From an uncultured Alphaproteobacteria bacterium (GTDB taxonomy: Bacteria; Pseudomonadota; Alphaproteobacteria; Rhizobiales; Ancalomicrobiaceae), in NCBI GenBank assembly GCA_937919435.1, contig CALFRR010000046.1, positions 1 to 64,000 of the forward strand: DNA of 64,000 nt, in the 5' to 3' direction. The translations under genes were made by a program, and so were the position numbers. This document shows, piece by piece, positions 52,269-59,631 of this stretch. The notes under the pieces are model-generated. The model was not told the origin of the DNA. It made no database searches and saw only the letters and a list, made by a program, of their open reading frames with translations. Position 1 is the first letter of the stretch; each line of letters begins with the position of its first letter.

Positions 52269-52306
52269 CGGGGGTGGTCGTTCACAGCACCACCCCCGCG
52301 TTTTCG
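52269..52306 (+). terminator. Intrinsic terminator after hicB
   Basis: CGGGGGTGGT (52269-52278) and ACCACCCCCG (52289-52298) form a perfect 10-bp stem, followed by CGTTTTCG. The hairpin also contains the stop codon of the convergent gene on the other strand. Confidence 0.78.
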
Positions 52307-53023
52307 AACAGCGACCGGAGGATGCCGAGCGGTGGACTCGCCGGTGCGACGATCGGCTGTTCTCCCCGAACGGTCGGCACCACGCTGCGCGCCATCTCGA
52401 TCAGCACGTCGCGGAACACCGGCGGGGTAGCCGCCCGAATCGCCGCCTTGTCCTTCCCGCCGACGTAGGCCATGACGCCCGAACGGCGAGCTTTCTCGTA
52501 CCCGTGCCGCGCCACCGCGACCGGCGCGAGCCGCTGCTCGCTCGCCCCCCAAACCAGATCGGGGAGGGCGCATCGAACCGCATAGAGCCACGTGGCCTTG
52601 CGCGCCATGTGGCCGTAATGACCCTGCTCGACGTGGCAAGTCCATCCACCGAAGTCGTCGGCCGGAACCCATCCGCCGGAAGAGGGTGGCGAAGCCAGCC
52701 CGAACCATCCACAGGCCCGGCTGTAGGCAGGGTGTTCGAGCACGCCGCCCCAGTTGCGGACTGCCGTCAGTGCCGCGCCGAAGCAACCGCCGTCGGCGCC
52801 GAGCCGGTATTGATGCGGCTTGCGAGGCGAGCCGTGCCAGTAGCGGCCCCACCGTTGACACGGCGGATGTGCCACGACCGGCCACGGTCCGTCGTAACGA
52901 CGGGCGTCGCGGAACTCGTCCCACGGGTCGACGCGGTCGAGCCCGAAGTAGCCCCCCCCCCTTCTCCACGAAGAGCGCGGCGACGACCGACGGGGCGGCA
53001 AGGGGCGAGCTGATCTCAGACAC
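52282..53023 (-). pseudogene. Phage protein with PPCQ motif (C5-methyltransferase-like), frame broken at a run of ten G
   Basis: The gene starts at GTG 53023 (MSEISSPLAAPSVVAALFVE) and then meets a run of ten C on the plus strand (52952-52961). After it the reading frame must shift to continue YFGLDRVDPWDEFRDARRYD. Removing one base gives a continuous protein of about 246 residues. The rest carries VVAHPPCQRWGRYWHGSPR and GGVLEHPAYSRACGWFG, which recall motif IV (PCQ) and the following ENV-type motif of cytosine-5 methyltransferases. Similar proteins are common in rhizobial prophages. The cause may be phase variation, a mutation or a sequencing error. Confidence 0.75.
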
Positions 53024-53888
53024 CGCACATCCCCTCGCATTCGTTCAGAAACAGATTGCCCTGGCCACGATCCTCCGCCGTCGAGAAGTCGACCTCATCA
53101 AGCGGGGTGAGAGAACGATGGACGAACCACGCCTCGCCCCTCGGGCGATTCGGTCCGGGCATTCCGGGTCTGATGATGCGATCGACTTCGCAGGCGTCAG
53201 AGAAGGCGGGCGGATCGTTATCCCGCATGGCTCGCCATTCGGCCGCCGATCGATATGGACAGAACGTACAGGCCGACTTCGGCGGCTTCGGCAATTGCCG
53301 AAGCTCCGACCAGCGGAGGCAGTCACTCCGGGTCATCCGACGCTCGATCAGAGGCCACCGGTGCCGAATCCAACGGACGCGGCTAGGCTTCATCCGAAAG
53401 ACCTCGTCCAGCGAAATGCCGATCCACTGTTCGACGATCGGCTCTTTCGGACCCCTCTGGCGCGGCTGAAGACCAAGAAGTTCACGCACTTTCTTGTGGA
53501 TCGGAGCGATCTTGAAGTCGCCGGTGCACTGCCGGCGAAGCTGTCCGCCGCCGCCGGTGAAAAACGGCGGACGGGCATCCATCCGCGTCCCATCGCCAGC
53601 CATCGCGGCTCGGATCTGCTCTCCCAGGTTTCCCACGGAGACGCGATGGACAGGGAAGGGCAATTGCCCCTCGAGCCAATCGAGATGCCGATAGACTGAA
53701 TTCGGCTCGGAACCGGTGTCGGCGAAGATCGCACAGTCCGGCGCCTCGATCTCACCATGCGCCGCCATGAGCGCGAGCGTCGTCGATTGGACGCCGGCAC
53801 CGAGCGAAAGCACCCTGAGACGCGGCGGGATACCGGTAGATGCGCCACCGCCGCCGGCGAAGGAGTCGACGATCAGTTCGTGGGTCAT
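53016..53888 (-). CDS. PAPS-reductase/PP-loop family protein with a cytosine-methyltransferase leader
   Basis: The 290-residue protein begins MTHELIVDSFAGGGGASTGI, which is the usual start of phage C5-cytosine methyltransferases (SAM-binding FAGGGG). After about 20 residues it changes to VLSLGAGVQSTTLALMAAHG, the ATP-binding PP-loop of PAPS-reductase-like proteins. C-terminal CTGDFKIAPIHK and SACTFCPYRSAAEW (paired cysteines) follow. The front part looks like a deletion scar joining two genes. The PP-loop domain appears complete. It is coupled to the upstream methyltransferase by ATGA. Confidence 0.8.
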   Translation of the reverse strand: MTHELIVDSFAGGGGASTGIPPRLRVLSLGAGVQSTTLALMAAHGEIEAPDCAIFADTGSEPNSVYRHLDWLEGQLPFPVHRVSVGNLGEQIRAAMAGDGTRMDARPPFFTGGGGQLRRQCTGDFKIAPIHKKVRELLGLQPRQRGPKEPIVEQWIGISLDEVFRMKPSRVRWIRHRWPLIERRMTRSDCLRWSELRQLPKPPKSACTFCPYRSAAEWRAMRDNDPPAFSDACEVDRIIRPGMPGPNRPRGEAWFVHRSLTPLDEVDFSTAEDRGQGNLFLNECEGMCGV

Positions 53889-55186
53889 TCCGCCGCCCCC
53901 CCGATTCCCACGGCGGCGAACAGCGGGCCGTGATCGACCGCCGCGCGCCCTTTGGACTTGGCGACCGCGGCGCGTTCGCCCGGCCGATCGGCAAGCCGAA
54001 GGCGGCGGCGGATATCGTCGCAATAGGCCGCCTCGCGCTCGACCAGGATGGCGCGGAATCCCTCCCGCCAGGCCGCCTCGCCGGTCGTCCCAGTCCCGGC
54101 GAAGGGATCGAGGACGAGACCGCCCTTCGGGGTCACCAGCCGGCAGAGCCATTGCATCAAGTCGAGCGGCTTCACCGTCGGGTGCCGTGAGGCGACTCGA
54201 TCGTGCGCGTCGGCCTTGGCCGAATAAAAGAAGCGAGCGGCAGAGTCGGCATCGGCGCGAGGCGTGCAATCGCTGTTGGCGGCAAAAGCTCCATAGATCG
54301 CGCCAGTCTTCTTCCCTGCGCCGCTGTTTGGACACACCTCCGCCATCTGTCCAGGTGCCTGCGGAAACGCCGCAACGACCTCGTCCGACCCGTCGTGCAG
54401 CACATTCGCCGGCCACCGGCCGAGCATCTCGGCTGGTCGCATGGAACCGTAGGTCTCGGAAGAACGACGATCACTCGACCAGTTTCCAGACTCCCGCTGC
54501 GGCGGCGCATATTCCCGTCGTCGGATCGTTGGATTTTCGGAGGTCTCGACCCTGCACCCATCGATATTGATCGCCCCGGTGCCGTGCGCGAAGACGGTCT
54601 CGGCGACGGTGCCGGCAAGCGACCTGCGGGCGAGGACGATCGGCTCCCATGCCGGCTTTAGCGCAGTGCCGAGCCCCGCCATCTGTGCCGCGGTATGCGA
54701 ACAGAGCCCGGCGGCGCGCTCGTCGTCATCGAACCAGCCGAAGCGATCGTCTATCGCCCTGGACACACCATGGCTCTTCGGGAAGCCGCTGCCGTAGACC
54801 CACGCCAGTTGATCGCGGATCTCGAACCCCGCATCCTCAATTGCCACCACCATTCGGTGATAGGTCCGGGTACCCGAGAAGGCCACGACATGGCCGCCCG
54901 GCTTCAGCACCCGCAGCACTTCCACCCAGAATTCGGTGGCGAACGCCGTCTCCCCGGTATCCCAACTCTGCCCCATGAACCCGGCCGAAGCCCGCGCATA
55001 GACACCGTCGACGCCATGTTTCGCCGGCGCCGCCCCGGCTTTGCCGAACCGCTTGACAATCGAGACCAGCGCATATGGCGGATCGGTGACGACGCTGTCG
55101 ATCGAGGCATCGGGAAGGCCGCGGATGACCTCTCGGCAATCTCCGGAGTGAAGGACGACGCGACTATCGAGGTAAGATTCGCTCAT
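53885..55186 (-). CDS. DNA methyltransferase, N6-adenine/N4-cytosine, beta class
   Basis: The 433-residue protein has catalytic motif IV TDPPYAL at residues 34-40. Near the C-terminus it has the SAM-binding motif DPFAGTGTTGEAA at about 360-372, preceded by HPTVKPLDLMQWL. That order is the beta group. The central 150 residues, including the target-recognition region, are variable. No restriction endonuclease gene is adjacent, so it is probably an orphan phage methylase protecting or regulating DNA. It overlaps neighbours on both sides by four bases. Confidence 0.9.
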   Translation of the reverse strand: MSESYLDSRVVLHSGDCREVIRGLPDASIDSVVTDPPYALVSIVKRFGKAGAAPAKHGVDGVYARASAGFMGQSWDTGETAFATEFWVEVLRVLKPGGHVVAFSGTRTYHRMVVAIEDAGFEIRDQLAWVYGSGFPKSHGVSRAIDDRFGWFDDDERAAGLCSHTAAQMAGLGTALKPAWEPIVLARRSLAGTVAETVFAHGTGAINIDGCRVETSENPTIRRREYAPPQRESGNWSSDRRSSETYGSMRPAEMLGRWPANVLHDGSDEVVAAFPQAPGQMAEVCPNSGAGKKTGAIYGAFAANSDCTPRADADSAARFFYSAKADAHDRVASRHPTVKPLDLMQWLCRLVTPKGGLVLDPFAGTGTTGEAAWREGFRAILVEREAAYCDDIRRRLRLADRPGERAAVAKSKGRAAVDHGPLFAAVGIGGAAE

Positions 55187-55383
55187 CCCTCCCTCCGCAT
55201 CTCTCGTGCGATCGCCACACGGTCCGACGTCGACCAGATCGAGGCCGGCCGCGGCGGCATCACCCGAACCCAGGCCCAGACGGCGACCCGCATCAGGCGC
55301 GGCGCCGCCGACGGGCGACCGACGATCGGTCGCGGCAGAACGAGCGTCGCGGCCCTCACCAGCCGTCGAATCGGGTGCGTCAT
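55183..55383 (-). CDS. Small basic phage protein, unknown
   Basis: The 66-residue protein (MTHPIRRLVRAATLVLPRPI start) is very basic. It overlaps the preceding and following genes by four bases each, which is the main evidence that it is translated. No motif is recognised. Confidence 0.55.
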   Translation of the reverse strand: MTHPIRRLVRAATLVLPRPIVGRPSAAPRLMRVAVWAWVRVMPPRPASIWSTSDRVAIAREMRREG

Positions 55384-55598
55384 CGCCGGCTCCCGCGCGC
55401 CCGCGCCGACCGCCCGCAGGTCTTGTCGCCGACCGGATGGGCGGTGCCGCCCCGTCGCACGACGATGTTGACGATCGTCTGAGGGCTGCAGCCGAGATCG
55501 GCCGCCAGCGAGTAGGAGGACCGGCCGGCCGCGTAGAGCGTGCAGATCCGCGCCTCGGTGGCGTCGTCGAAACGTCGGGTGCCGGGCGGTCGGGTCAT
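55380..55598 (-). CDS. Small helix-turn-helix protein
   Basis: The 72-residue protein (MTRPPGTRRFDDATEARICT start) contains a resolvase/GcrA-type HTH: LYAAGRSSYSLAADLGCSPQ near residue 22, then TIVNIVVRRGG. It could bind DNA as a small regulator. It is coupled by ATGA overlaps to the regulator gene upstream and the basic protein downstream. Confidence 0.7.
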   Translation of the reverse strand: MTRPPGTRRFDDATEARICTLYAAGRSSYSLAADLGCSPQTIVNIVVRRGGTAHPVGDKTCGRSARARGSRR

Positions 55599-56104
55599 CG
55601 CTCGCCCCTTCCGTCGTCGGCGAGCCGTGCCAGCCGCCGCTTGGCACCGGCGAGCCGTTCTTCGTGCTCGCCGATCACCGCGAGCGTGTCGCGCGCCTCG
55701 CGTCGGGTCACCTTGCGGTCCTCGAGCACGGAACCCAGGGTCGCCCCGACCCGACTGCCCGAACCGACGATCTGGATCAGGTCGGTGGTCAGCCCGTCGA
55801 TCTCGCAGGTCCCGGCGACCGGCTCGTCGGCGACCGCGACCAGCCGATGACTGGTCAGCGAGGCCAGCGCCCGGCTGAACACCGGCTTCTGGATCGCGTG
55901 TTCGACGAGGAACACCACCTCGATCGGGATCAGGTCCTTGTGGGCGTCGCCCTGCCACCTCGAGATCGCCCCGGCCGAATAGCCGGTCATCTCCTCGACG
56001 CGCTGCGGGCCGGTGGTGCCCTGCGTGGCGCAGGCCGCGACCATCGAGCGGGTGGCGATCTTGATGAGAGGGATCAGCCCATCGGGCACACGGTCTCTGT
56101 CCAC
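55595..56104 (-). CDS. Phage regulatory protein, CII-like candidate
   Basis: The 169-residue protein starts MDRDRVPDGLIPLIKIATRS. It has an HTH-like segment VEEMTGYSAGAISRWQGDAH near residue 36, and IPIEVVFLVEHAIQKPVFSR near 58. This architecture is common in rhizobial phages at the start of the leftward early operon, in the position of lambda cII. It begins the coupled string of modification genes. The exact role is not known. Confidence 0.7.
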   Translation of the reverse strand: MDRDRVPDGLIPLIKIATRSMVAACATQGTTGPQRVEEMTGYSAGAISRWQGDAHKDLIPIEVVFLVEHAIQKPVFSRALASLTSHRLVAVADEPVAGTCEIDGLTTDLIQIVGSGSRVGATLGSVLEDRKVTRREARDTLAVIGEHEERLAGAKRRLARLADDGRGER

Positions 56105-56203
56105 GAAAATCTCTCCCGTGGTTTTTCGGTGCGAAACTCGGATCGAGGGTGCAGATTGACGGCGTCGGGTGATGAGGCCCGGCGTCAGAGATCAGGAGGT
56201 GTC

Positions 56204-56434
56204 ATGGCCTTCGCCTATGTTCATCGGACGAAGTTCGGAACGTTCGCGATCACCCCGTACGAGGGCCGGTGGCTGGTGATCTACCGAAACGACAGTCTCG
56301 GCAGCTATCACAGTCCGGAAGCCGCGCTGGATGATCTCGTCGGTGGTCACACCTTCACTCCGTCGAACGGAGTGGACACGTCGAGGGTCGGGCTGTCCGA
56401 CGACCTCGGCGAATGGGAACGACAGCCGATCTGA
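56204..56434 (+). CDS. Small phage protein, unknown
   Basis: The 76-residue protein starts MAFAYVHRTKFGTFAITPYE behind a strong AGGAGGT ribosome site and has a protein-like composition (YRNDSLGSYHSPEAALDDLV). Its 3' end overlaps a convergent gene by 88 bp. I recall similar short proteins in related phages but no function. Confidence 0.65.
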   Translation: MAFAYVHRTKFGTFAITPYEGRWLVIYRNDSLGSYHSPEAALDDLVGGHTFTPSNGVDTSRVGLSDDLGEWERQPI

Positions 56435-56592
56435 TCGACGAGCGCTCCGGCGAGGAACGCCGCGTCGTCGAACGACAGACGGAAACGGACGACCTCGGCG
56501 GCGTCGACGAACGACACGACCACCCCGGTTCCGTCGTCGCTCCGGGTGACACCTCTGGCGGCGAGATCTCGGATGTTGCTCTGTGCGTTCAC
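56347..56592 (-). CDS. Small phage protein, unknown
   Basis: The 81-residue protein starts at a GTG overlapping the stop of the Cro-like gene (GTGA), giving MNAQSNIRDLAARGVTRSDD. It contains VVVSFVDAAEVVRFRLSFDD, like a small beta-hairpin domain. Coupling to the regulator gene supports translation. Overlap with the convergent 76-residue gene is unusual but both look coding. Confidence 0.6.
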   Translation of the reverse strand: MNAQSNIRDLAARGVTRSDDGTGVVVSFVDAAEVVRFRLSFDDAAFLAGALVDQIGCRSHSPRSSDSPTLDVSTPFDGVKV

Positions 56593-56855
56593 GATGCAGC
56601 CTCCTCCTCGGCCCGGACGACCTCCGGACGCGGAACATCCGCGGGCCACGGCAGATCGACGGGCCAGTTGGCCGAGAGCCATCCGACCACGCGGTCATAG
56701 GTCCCGATTCTGAAGTCGAGGCGCCCCTCTCTGACGCGGTCCAAGAACCGCCAGTCGTTGGCCGCTCGCTGCGAGAGCGTCGACACGGCAGTTCCCGTGC
56801 GGTCGCAATACGCCGCGGCGAGCGTCAGCAGATGGAGGGTCAAACTCGATCTCAT
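56589..56855 (-). CDS. Cro-like early regulator, putative
   Basis: The 88-residue protein starts MRSSLTLHLLTLAAAYCDRT, followed by a likely HTH (GTAVSTLSQRAANDWRFLDR) and IGTYDRVVGWLSANWPVDLP. It is the first gene expressed leftward from the operator-bearing promoter and is divergent from the S24 repressor, the place of Cro or N in lambdoid phages. The start codon lies about 6 bp from the predicted -10 box, so the transcript may be nearly leaderless. Confidence 0.65.
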   Translation of the reverse strand: MRSSLTLHLLTLAAAYCDRTGTAVSTLSQRAANDWRFLDRVREGRLDFRIGTYDRVVGWLSANWPVDLPWPADVPRPEVVRAEEEAAS

Positions 56856-56861
56856 GTGACC

Positions 56862-56938
56862 ATCAAGCACCGGTTTTATCCGGTCGTCAACCGGAAAAAT
56901 CCGGCTCGCGTTTACCCTCCTGCTTCGGATAAATCCGG
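56862..56938. promoter_or_regulatory. Left operator region: three CCGG-N6-CCGG sites and promoter PL-like
   Basis: Operators lie at 56870-56883 (CCGGTTTTATCCGG), 56891-56904 (CCGGAAAAATCCGG) and 56925-56938 (TCGGATAAATCCGG). The last ends 2 bp before the repressor start codon. On the minus strand TTGACG (56890-56885) sits between the first two and is spaced 17 bp from CTTGAT (56867-56862), so one operator fills the spacer. The first two operators are 21 bp apart, on one helix face. Confidence 0.8.
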
Positions 56939-56940
56939 TT

Positions 56941-57633
56941 ATGGATATGAAACAGATCGTCCAAGACAGGTTGCGCGAGCTCGGACGCGGAAACACCGTG
57001 GCCGAACGCATTGGCGGCCTTGGAAAGAGCTTCATCACCAATCTACTCGCCAGCAGCAAGGCATCGGTGCGCGCCGAGAATTTGCCGAAATTGGCGAAAG
57101 CACTCGATTGGACCGTCGAAGACATCACTTCACGGATGAACGCAGGCACACCAAAGCCGTCAGGCGGCTTCGGTTTCGCAGGTGGGAGCGCGGTGCATGC
57201 TGCCGTAACGCTTCCAGACCTCATTGAGATGCCGAGAAACATGCCTATACTCGGCGTTGCCGCAGGGGCATCGGTCGGGGCGTTCATCGTGGATGGTGTT
57301 ATCGACTACGTGAGACGGCCGCCGACGTTGGTTCATTCGGTGAATTCTTACGGTCTCTATATCGTCGGCAACTCTATGTCACCGAAGTACGAGCCGGGCG
57401 ACCTTGTTTTCGTGAACCCCGACCGGCCCGCAGCCAATGGCGACATCGTCATCATTCAGACGCGCGCCTTCGAAGGTGACATCACTCAAGGATGGATCAA
57501 GCGACTCGTCAAAATCTCCGACGAGAAAGTTGTCGTCGAGCAGATCAACCCTGAAAAATTGATCGAATACGATCGTAGTACAGTGGTCTCCATCCATCGC
57601 GTGATGAAAACGTCAGAACTTTTCGGAGTATGA
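56941..57633 (+). CDS. Phage repressor, HTH plus S24 (CI/LexA-like)
   Basis: The 230-residue protein has an N-terminal HTH region (VAERIGGLGKSFITNLLASS near 20, a lambda-repressor-like fold). A self-cleavage Ala-Gly at 108-109 in LGVAAGASVG and an S24 peptidase domain with serine S145 in GNSMSPKYEPGD and lysine near 187 in WIKRLV follow. It should maintain lysogeny and be cleaved after RecA activation. Base composition is clearly more AT-rich than neighbours, suggesting recent exchange. An operator overlaps its ribosome site, implying autoregulation. Confidence 0.9.
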   Translation: MDMKQIVQDRLRELGRGNTVAERIGGLGKSFITNLLASSKASVRAENLPKLAKALDWTVEDITSRMNAGTPKPSGGFGFAGGSAVHAAVTLPDLIEMPRNMPILGVAAGASVGAFIVDGVIDYVRRPPTLVHSVNSYGLYIVGNSMSPKYEPGDLVFVNPDRPAANGDIVIIQTRAFEGDITQGWIKRLVKISDEKVVVEQINPEKLIEYDRSTVVSIHRVMKTSELFGV

Positions 57634-57634
57634 G

Positions 57635-57688
57635 ATGGGGGATATCGTGAAAGGGTTTGTTCTCGGTGCGGCAGGAGGTGTCAAGTGA
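57635..57688 (+). CDS. 17-residue peptide coupled to the exported protein
   Basis: ATG at 57635 opens a short frame, MGDIVKGFVLGAAGGVK. Its TGA stop overlaps the GTG start of the next gene (GTGA), and a CGGAG lies 7 bp upstream. The coding-like overlap suggests a leader or a small membrane-active peptide. The evidence is arrangement only. Confidence 0.35.
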   Translation: MGDIVKGFVLGAAGGVK

Positions 57689-58047
57689 CCGCCATACCGA
57701 CCATCGGCAGCGTCTGCTTGGCTTCCTTACTACTCTCCGCCGGGGCCCTCGCCCGCGACGCTGACGTCCGCTTCCTCGCCGAAAACGGCTCGACGTGGGG
57801 GCCGAACCTGATTGTCGATCTTGGGGATGGAGTGTCTGGATATTGTTTCGGCGCAGTCGTCGTCATCGAACGATCCGGCGCCTATTGGTATACGGGGTTG
57901 GCCCCAAGTCGTATCGGCGATGGTCGCGGGCGTCTCGTGATCGACGGGCGACGATCCATTCAGCCGCTGGATTGGGACCAGACCAGAGGTGCGGAGCGCA
58001 CCGGGTTTGTAGAATGGAACATAGCTATGACCGATCGTTGCCGGTAA
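57685..58047 (+). CDS. Small exported protein in the immunity region (moron-like)
   Basis: The 120-residue protein starts at GTG behind AGGAGG. It has a signal peptide (about 1-23, hydrophobic core IGSVCLASLLLSAGALA) and a beta-rich mature part with two cysteines (SGYCFGAVV and TDRCR at the very end). It follows the repressor on the same strand, so it is likely expressed in the lysogen. Candidates are superinfection exclusion or host-envelope change, but no family is recognised. Confidence 0.6.
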   Translation: MTAIPTIGSVCLASLLLSAGALARDADVRFLAENGSTWGPNLIVDLGDGVSGYCFGAVVVIERSGAYWYTGLAPSRIGDGRGRLVIDGRRSIQPLDWDQTRGAERTGFVEWNIAMTDRCR

Positions 58048-58050
58048 TAG

Positions 58051-58395
58051 TCAGATTCGAGTCCACCGTCCCCTGACGCGGTCGATGACTCGCACATCTG
58101 CCGCAGCACGTCGGGTCGGCGAAAGCGCCGCGTTGTCGGAAATGATTTCGATATCAGGACCGTCGTCGTTCTGAATGATGCGCGCCCGTTTGACGATCGG
58201 CCCGTGGCCCTCGTCCAACAGGAAAATGCCACCATCGTTGGGCACCGTGTCATTGAGGTCGACGAGCAGGCGGTCGCCGTTGCTGAGCGTCGGGTACATC
58301 GAATCGCCCTTGACCGCAGGCAGATCAGCAACCGGTCGAGCGTGCTTCTCCGGGGGCCGCGATAATTCGCCACCCTTGAAGCCGGATATTTCCGG
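58051..58395 (-). pseudogene. Remnant of a second S24 phage repressor (HTH lost)
   Basis: The frame encodes RPVADLPAVKGDSMYPTLSN, then GDRLLVDLNDT and GPIVKRARIIQNDDG, i.e. the serine/lysine S24 core and C-terminus ending RVRGRWTRI. Upstream it runs only to a TAA at 58396-58398 inside an operator, with no start codon before the serine; the first ATG (58299) follows it. The DNA-binding domain is gone. It is not a copy of the intact repressor but a different S24 subfamily. Confidence 0.75.
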
Positions 58396-58432
58396 TTATC
58401 CGGTTGACGACCGGATTTTTCCGGCTCATCAT
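58382..58432. promoter_or_regulatory. Right operator region and PR-like promoter
   Basis: Full operators lie at 58382-58395 (CCGGATATTTCCGG) and 58411-58424 (CCGGATTTTTCCGG), with a further CCGG at 58400-58403. TTGACG (58404-58409) with a 17-bp spacer leads to a weak CATCAT -10 (58427-58432). The layout copies the left region in inverted orientation, including an identical 18-bp core ATCCGGTCGTCAACCGGA on the minus strand. It would drive the ligase operon rightward. Confidence 0.75.
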
Positions 58433-58463
58433 GCACCCCATCACCGCTTCGGGATGGGATGCG

Positions 58464-59429
58464 ATGACCACCAGCGAAATCACCGAGCCCCGGCAGAAGC
58501 GCCACGGCTTCACCCTCGTCGGCCTCGACGGATCGGAGACCGGCGTCCCCGGCCGTGGATCGCGCAAGCGCGCCCCGAAGACCGGCGGCGTCATGCTCGC
58601 CGAGATCTATGACCCGGCGCGGGTGACCTTCCCGGTCGCCGTGCAGCCGAAGCTCGACGGCGTCCGCGCCACCCTCTCCCGCGACGGGCTCGTCACCCGC
58701 GACCGGCTGCCGATCGTGTCGCTCCCCGAGATCACGGCTCTCGGAGAGATGTTGCCGGTCGGTGTGGTTCTCGACGGCGAGATCTGGGATCCCGGGTGGA
58801 CCCTCGAGGAGATCTCCGCCGTCGTCCGCGCCCGCGAGCCCGTCGCCGGCCGACGGCCGCGGCTCCACGCCTTCGACCTCTACGTCGAGCCGGGTGCCGG
58901 CGACCCTTTCCCGTGCCCCGACGCGACCCCCTGGAAGGACCGCGCGGACATCCTGACGATCGTCGTCCATGGTCTCTACGGTCGGGGAAGGATGATCGAC
59001 GCCCGGGCGCTCGTCGCGGTCGAGACCGCCATCGTCGCCACGCCGGACGATCTCGACCGCGCCTATGCCCGACACCTCGCCGAAGGCCACGAGGGAACGA
59101 TCGTCCGCGATCTCGACGGCGCCTACGTCCACGGCCGCTCCTTCGCGCTGATGAGGCGCAAGCCGTTCCTCGACGCCGAGGCGGCCCTCGTCGCGGTCGT
59201 GAACGGCCGCAAGACCGGCCTGCCGCACACACTGGTCGTCCGTGACCTCGAGACCGGCGAGAAGCTGACCGTCGCCATTCAGGCGATGACCGAGGCCGGG
59301 CGGCGCGCGCTCGCCGCGAACCCGCCCGAGCCCGGCCGCCTCGTCACCTATCGCTGGCAGCCGACCGCCTCCGCCCATCGTCGCCACCGCACCCTGGTCC
59401 GCATCCACGGGCCGGAAGGGCGCCTCTGA
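58464..59429 (+). CDS. ATP-dependent DNA ligase
   Basis: The 321-residue protein has the nucleotidyltransferase motif I QPKLDGVRAT with adenylated lysine K63, motif III VVLDGEIWD near residue 95, motif IV GHEGTIVRDLDG near 212 and motif V-like LMRRKPF. It seals nicks in phage DNA. It is the first gene of the rightward early operon. I prefer ATG 58464, because the predicted promoter places transcription start beyond the earlier ATG at 58431. Confidence 0.85.
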   Translation: MTTSEITEPRQKRHGFTLVGLDGSETGVPGRGSRKRAPKTGGVMLAEIYDPARVTFPVAVQPKLDGVRATLSRDGLVTRDRLPIVSLPEITALGEMLPVGVVLDGEIWDPGWTLEEISAVVRAREPVAGRRPRLHAFDLYVEPGAGDPFPCPDATPWKDRADILTIVVHGLYGRGRMIDARALVAVETAIVATPDDLDRAYARHLAEGHEGTIVRDLDGAYVHGRSFALMRRKPFLDAEAALVAVVNGRKTGLPHTLVVRDLETGEKLTVAIQAMTEAGRRALAANPPEPGRLVTYRWQPTASAHRRHRTLVRIHGPEGRL

Positions 59430-59442
59430 AGGACCGCGGGAC

Positions 59443-59631
59443 ATGACCCTGCTCTCCACCCTCCGCGCCGCCTGGAGCCGGCTCTGGTCCTCGCCCGAGC
59501 CCGCGTTCGAGCCGGTGCTGCTGCCCGATCGGCGCCTGTCGCACCGCTCGGCCCGGCTCGACCGGCTCTCGGAGACCTCGTCGCTCGGCGTCATCGCCCT
59601 GCGCCTCGCCAAGGGAGGCGACCATGGCTGA
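59443..59631 (+). CDS. Small early phage protein, unknown
   Basis: The 62-residue basic protein (MTLLSTLRAAWSRLWSSPEP start) follows the ligase by 13 bp and overlaps the next gene by 8 bp. No motif is recognised. Confidence 0.5.
   Translation: MTLLSTLRAAWSRLWSSPEPAFEPVLLPDRRLSHRSARLDRLSETSSLGVIALRLAKGGDHG

Noticed and set aside
58051..58299. A separate 82-residue protein starting at the ATG at 58299
   Set aside because: This ATG is the methionine after the catalytic serine of an S24 motif; the homology continues upstream, so it is an internal codon of a repressor remnant.
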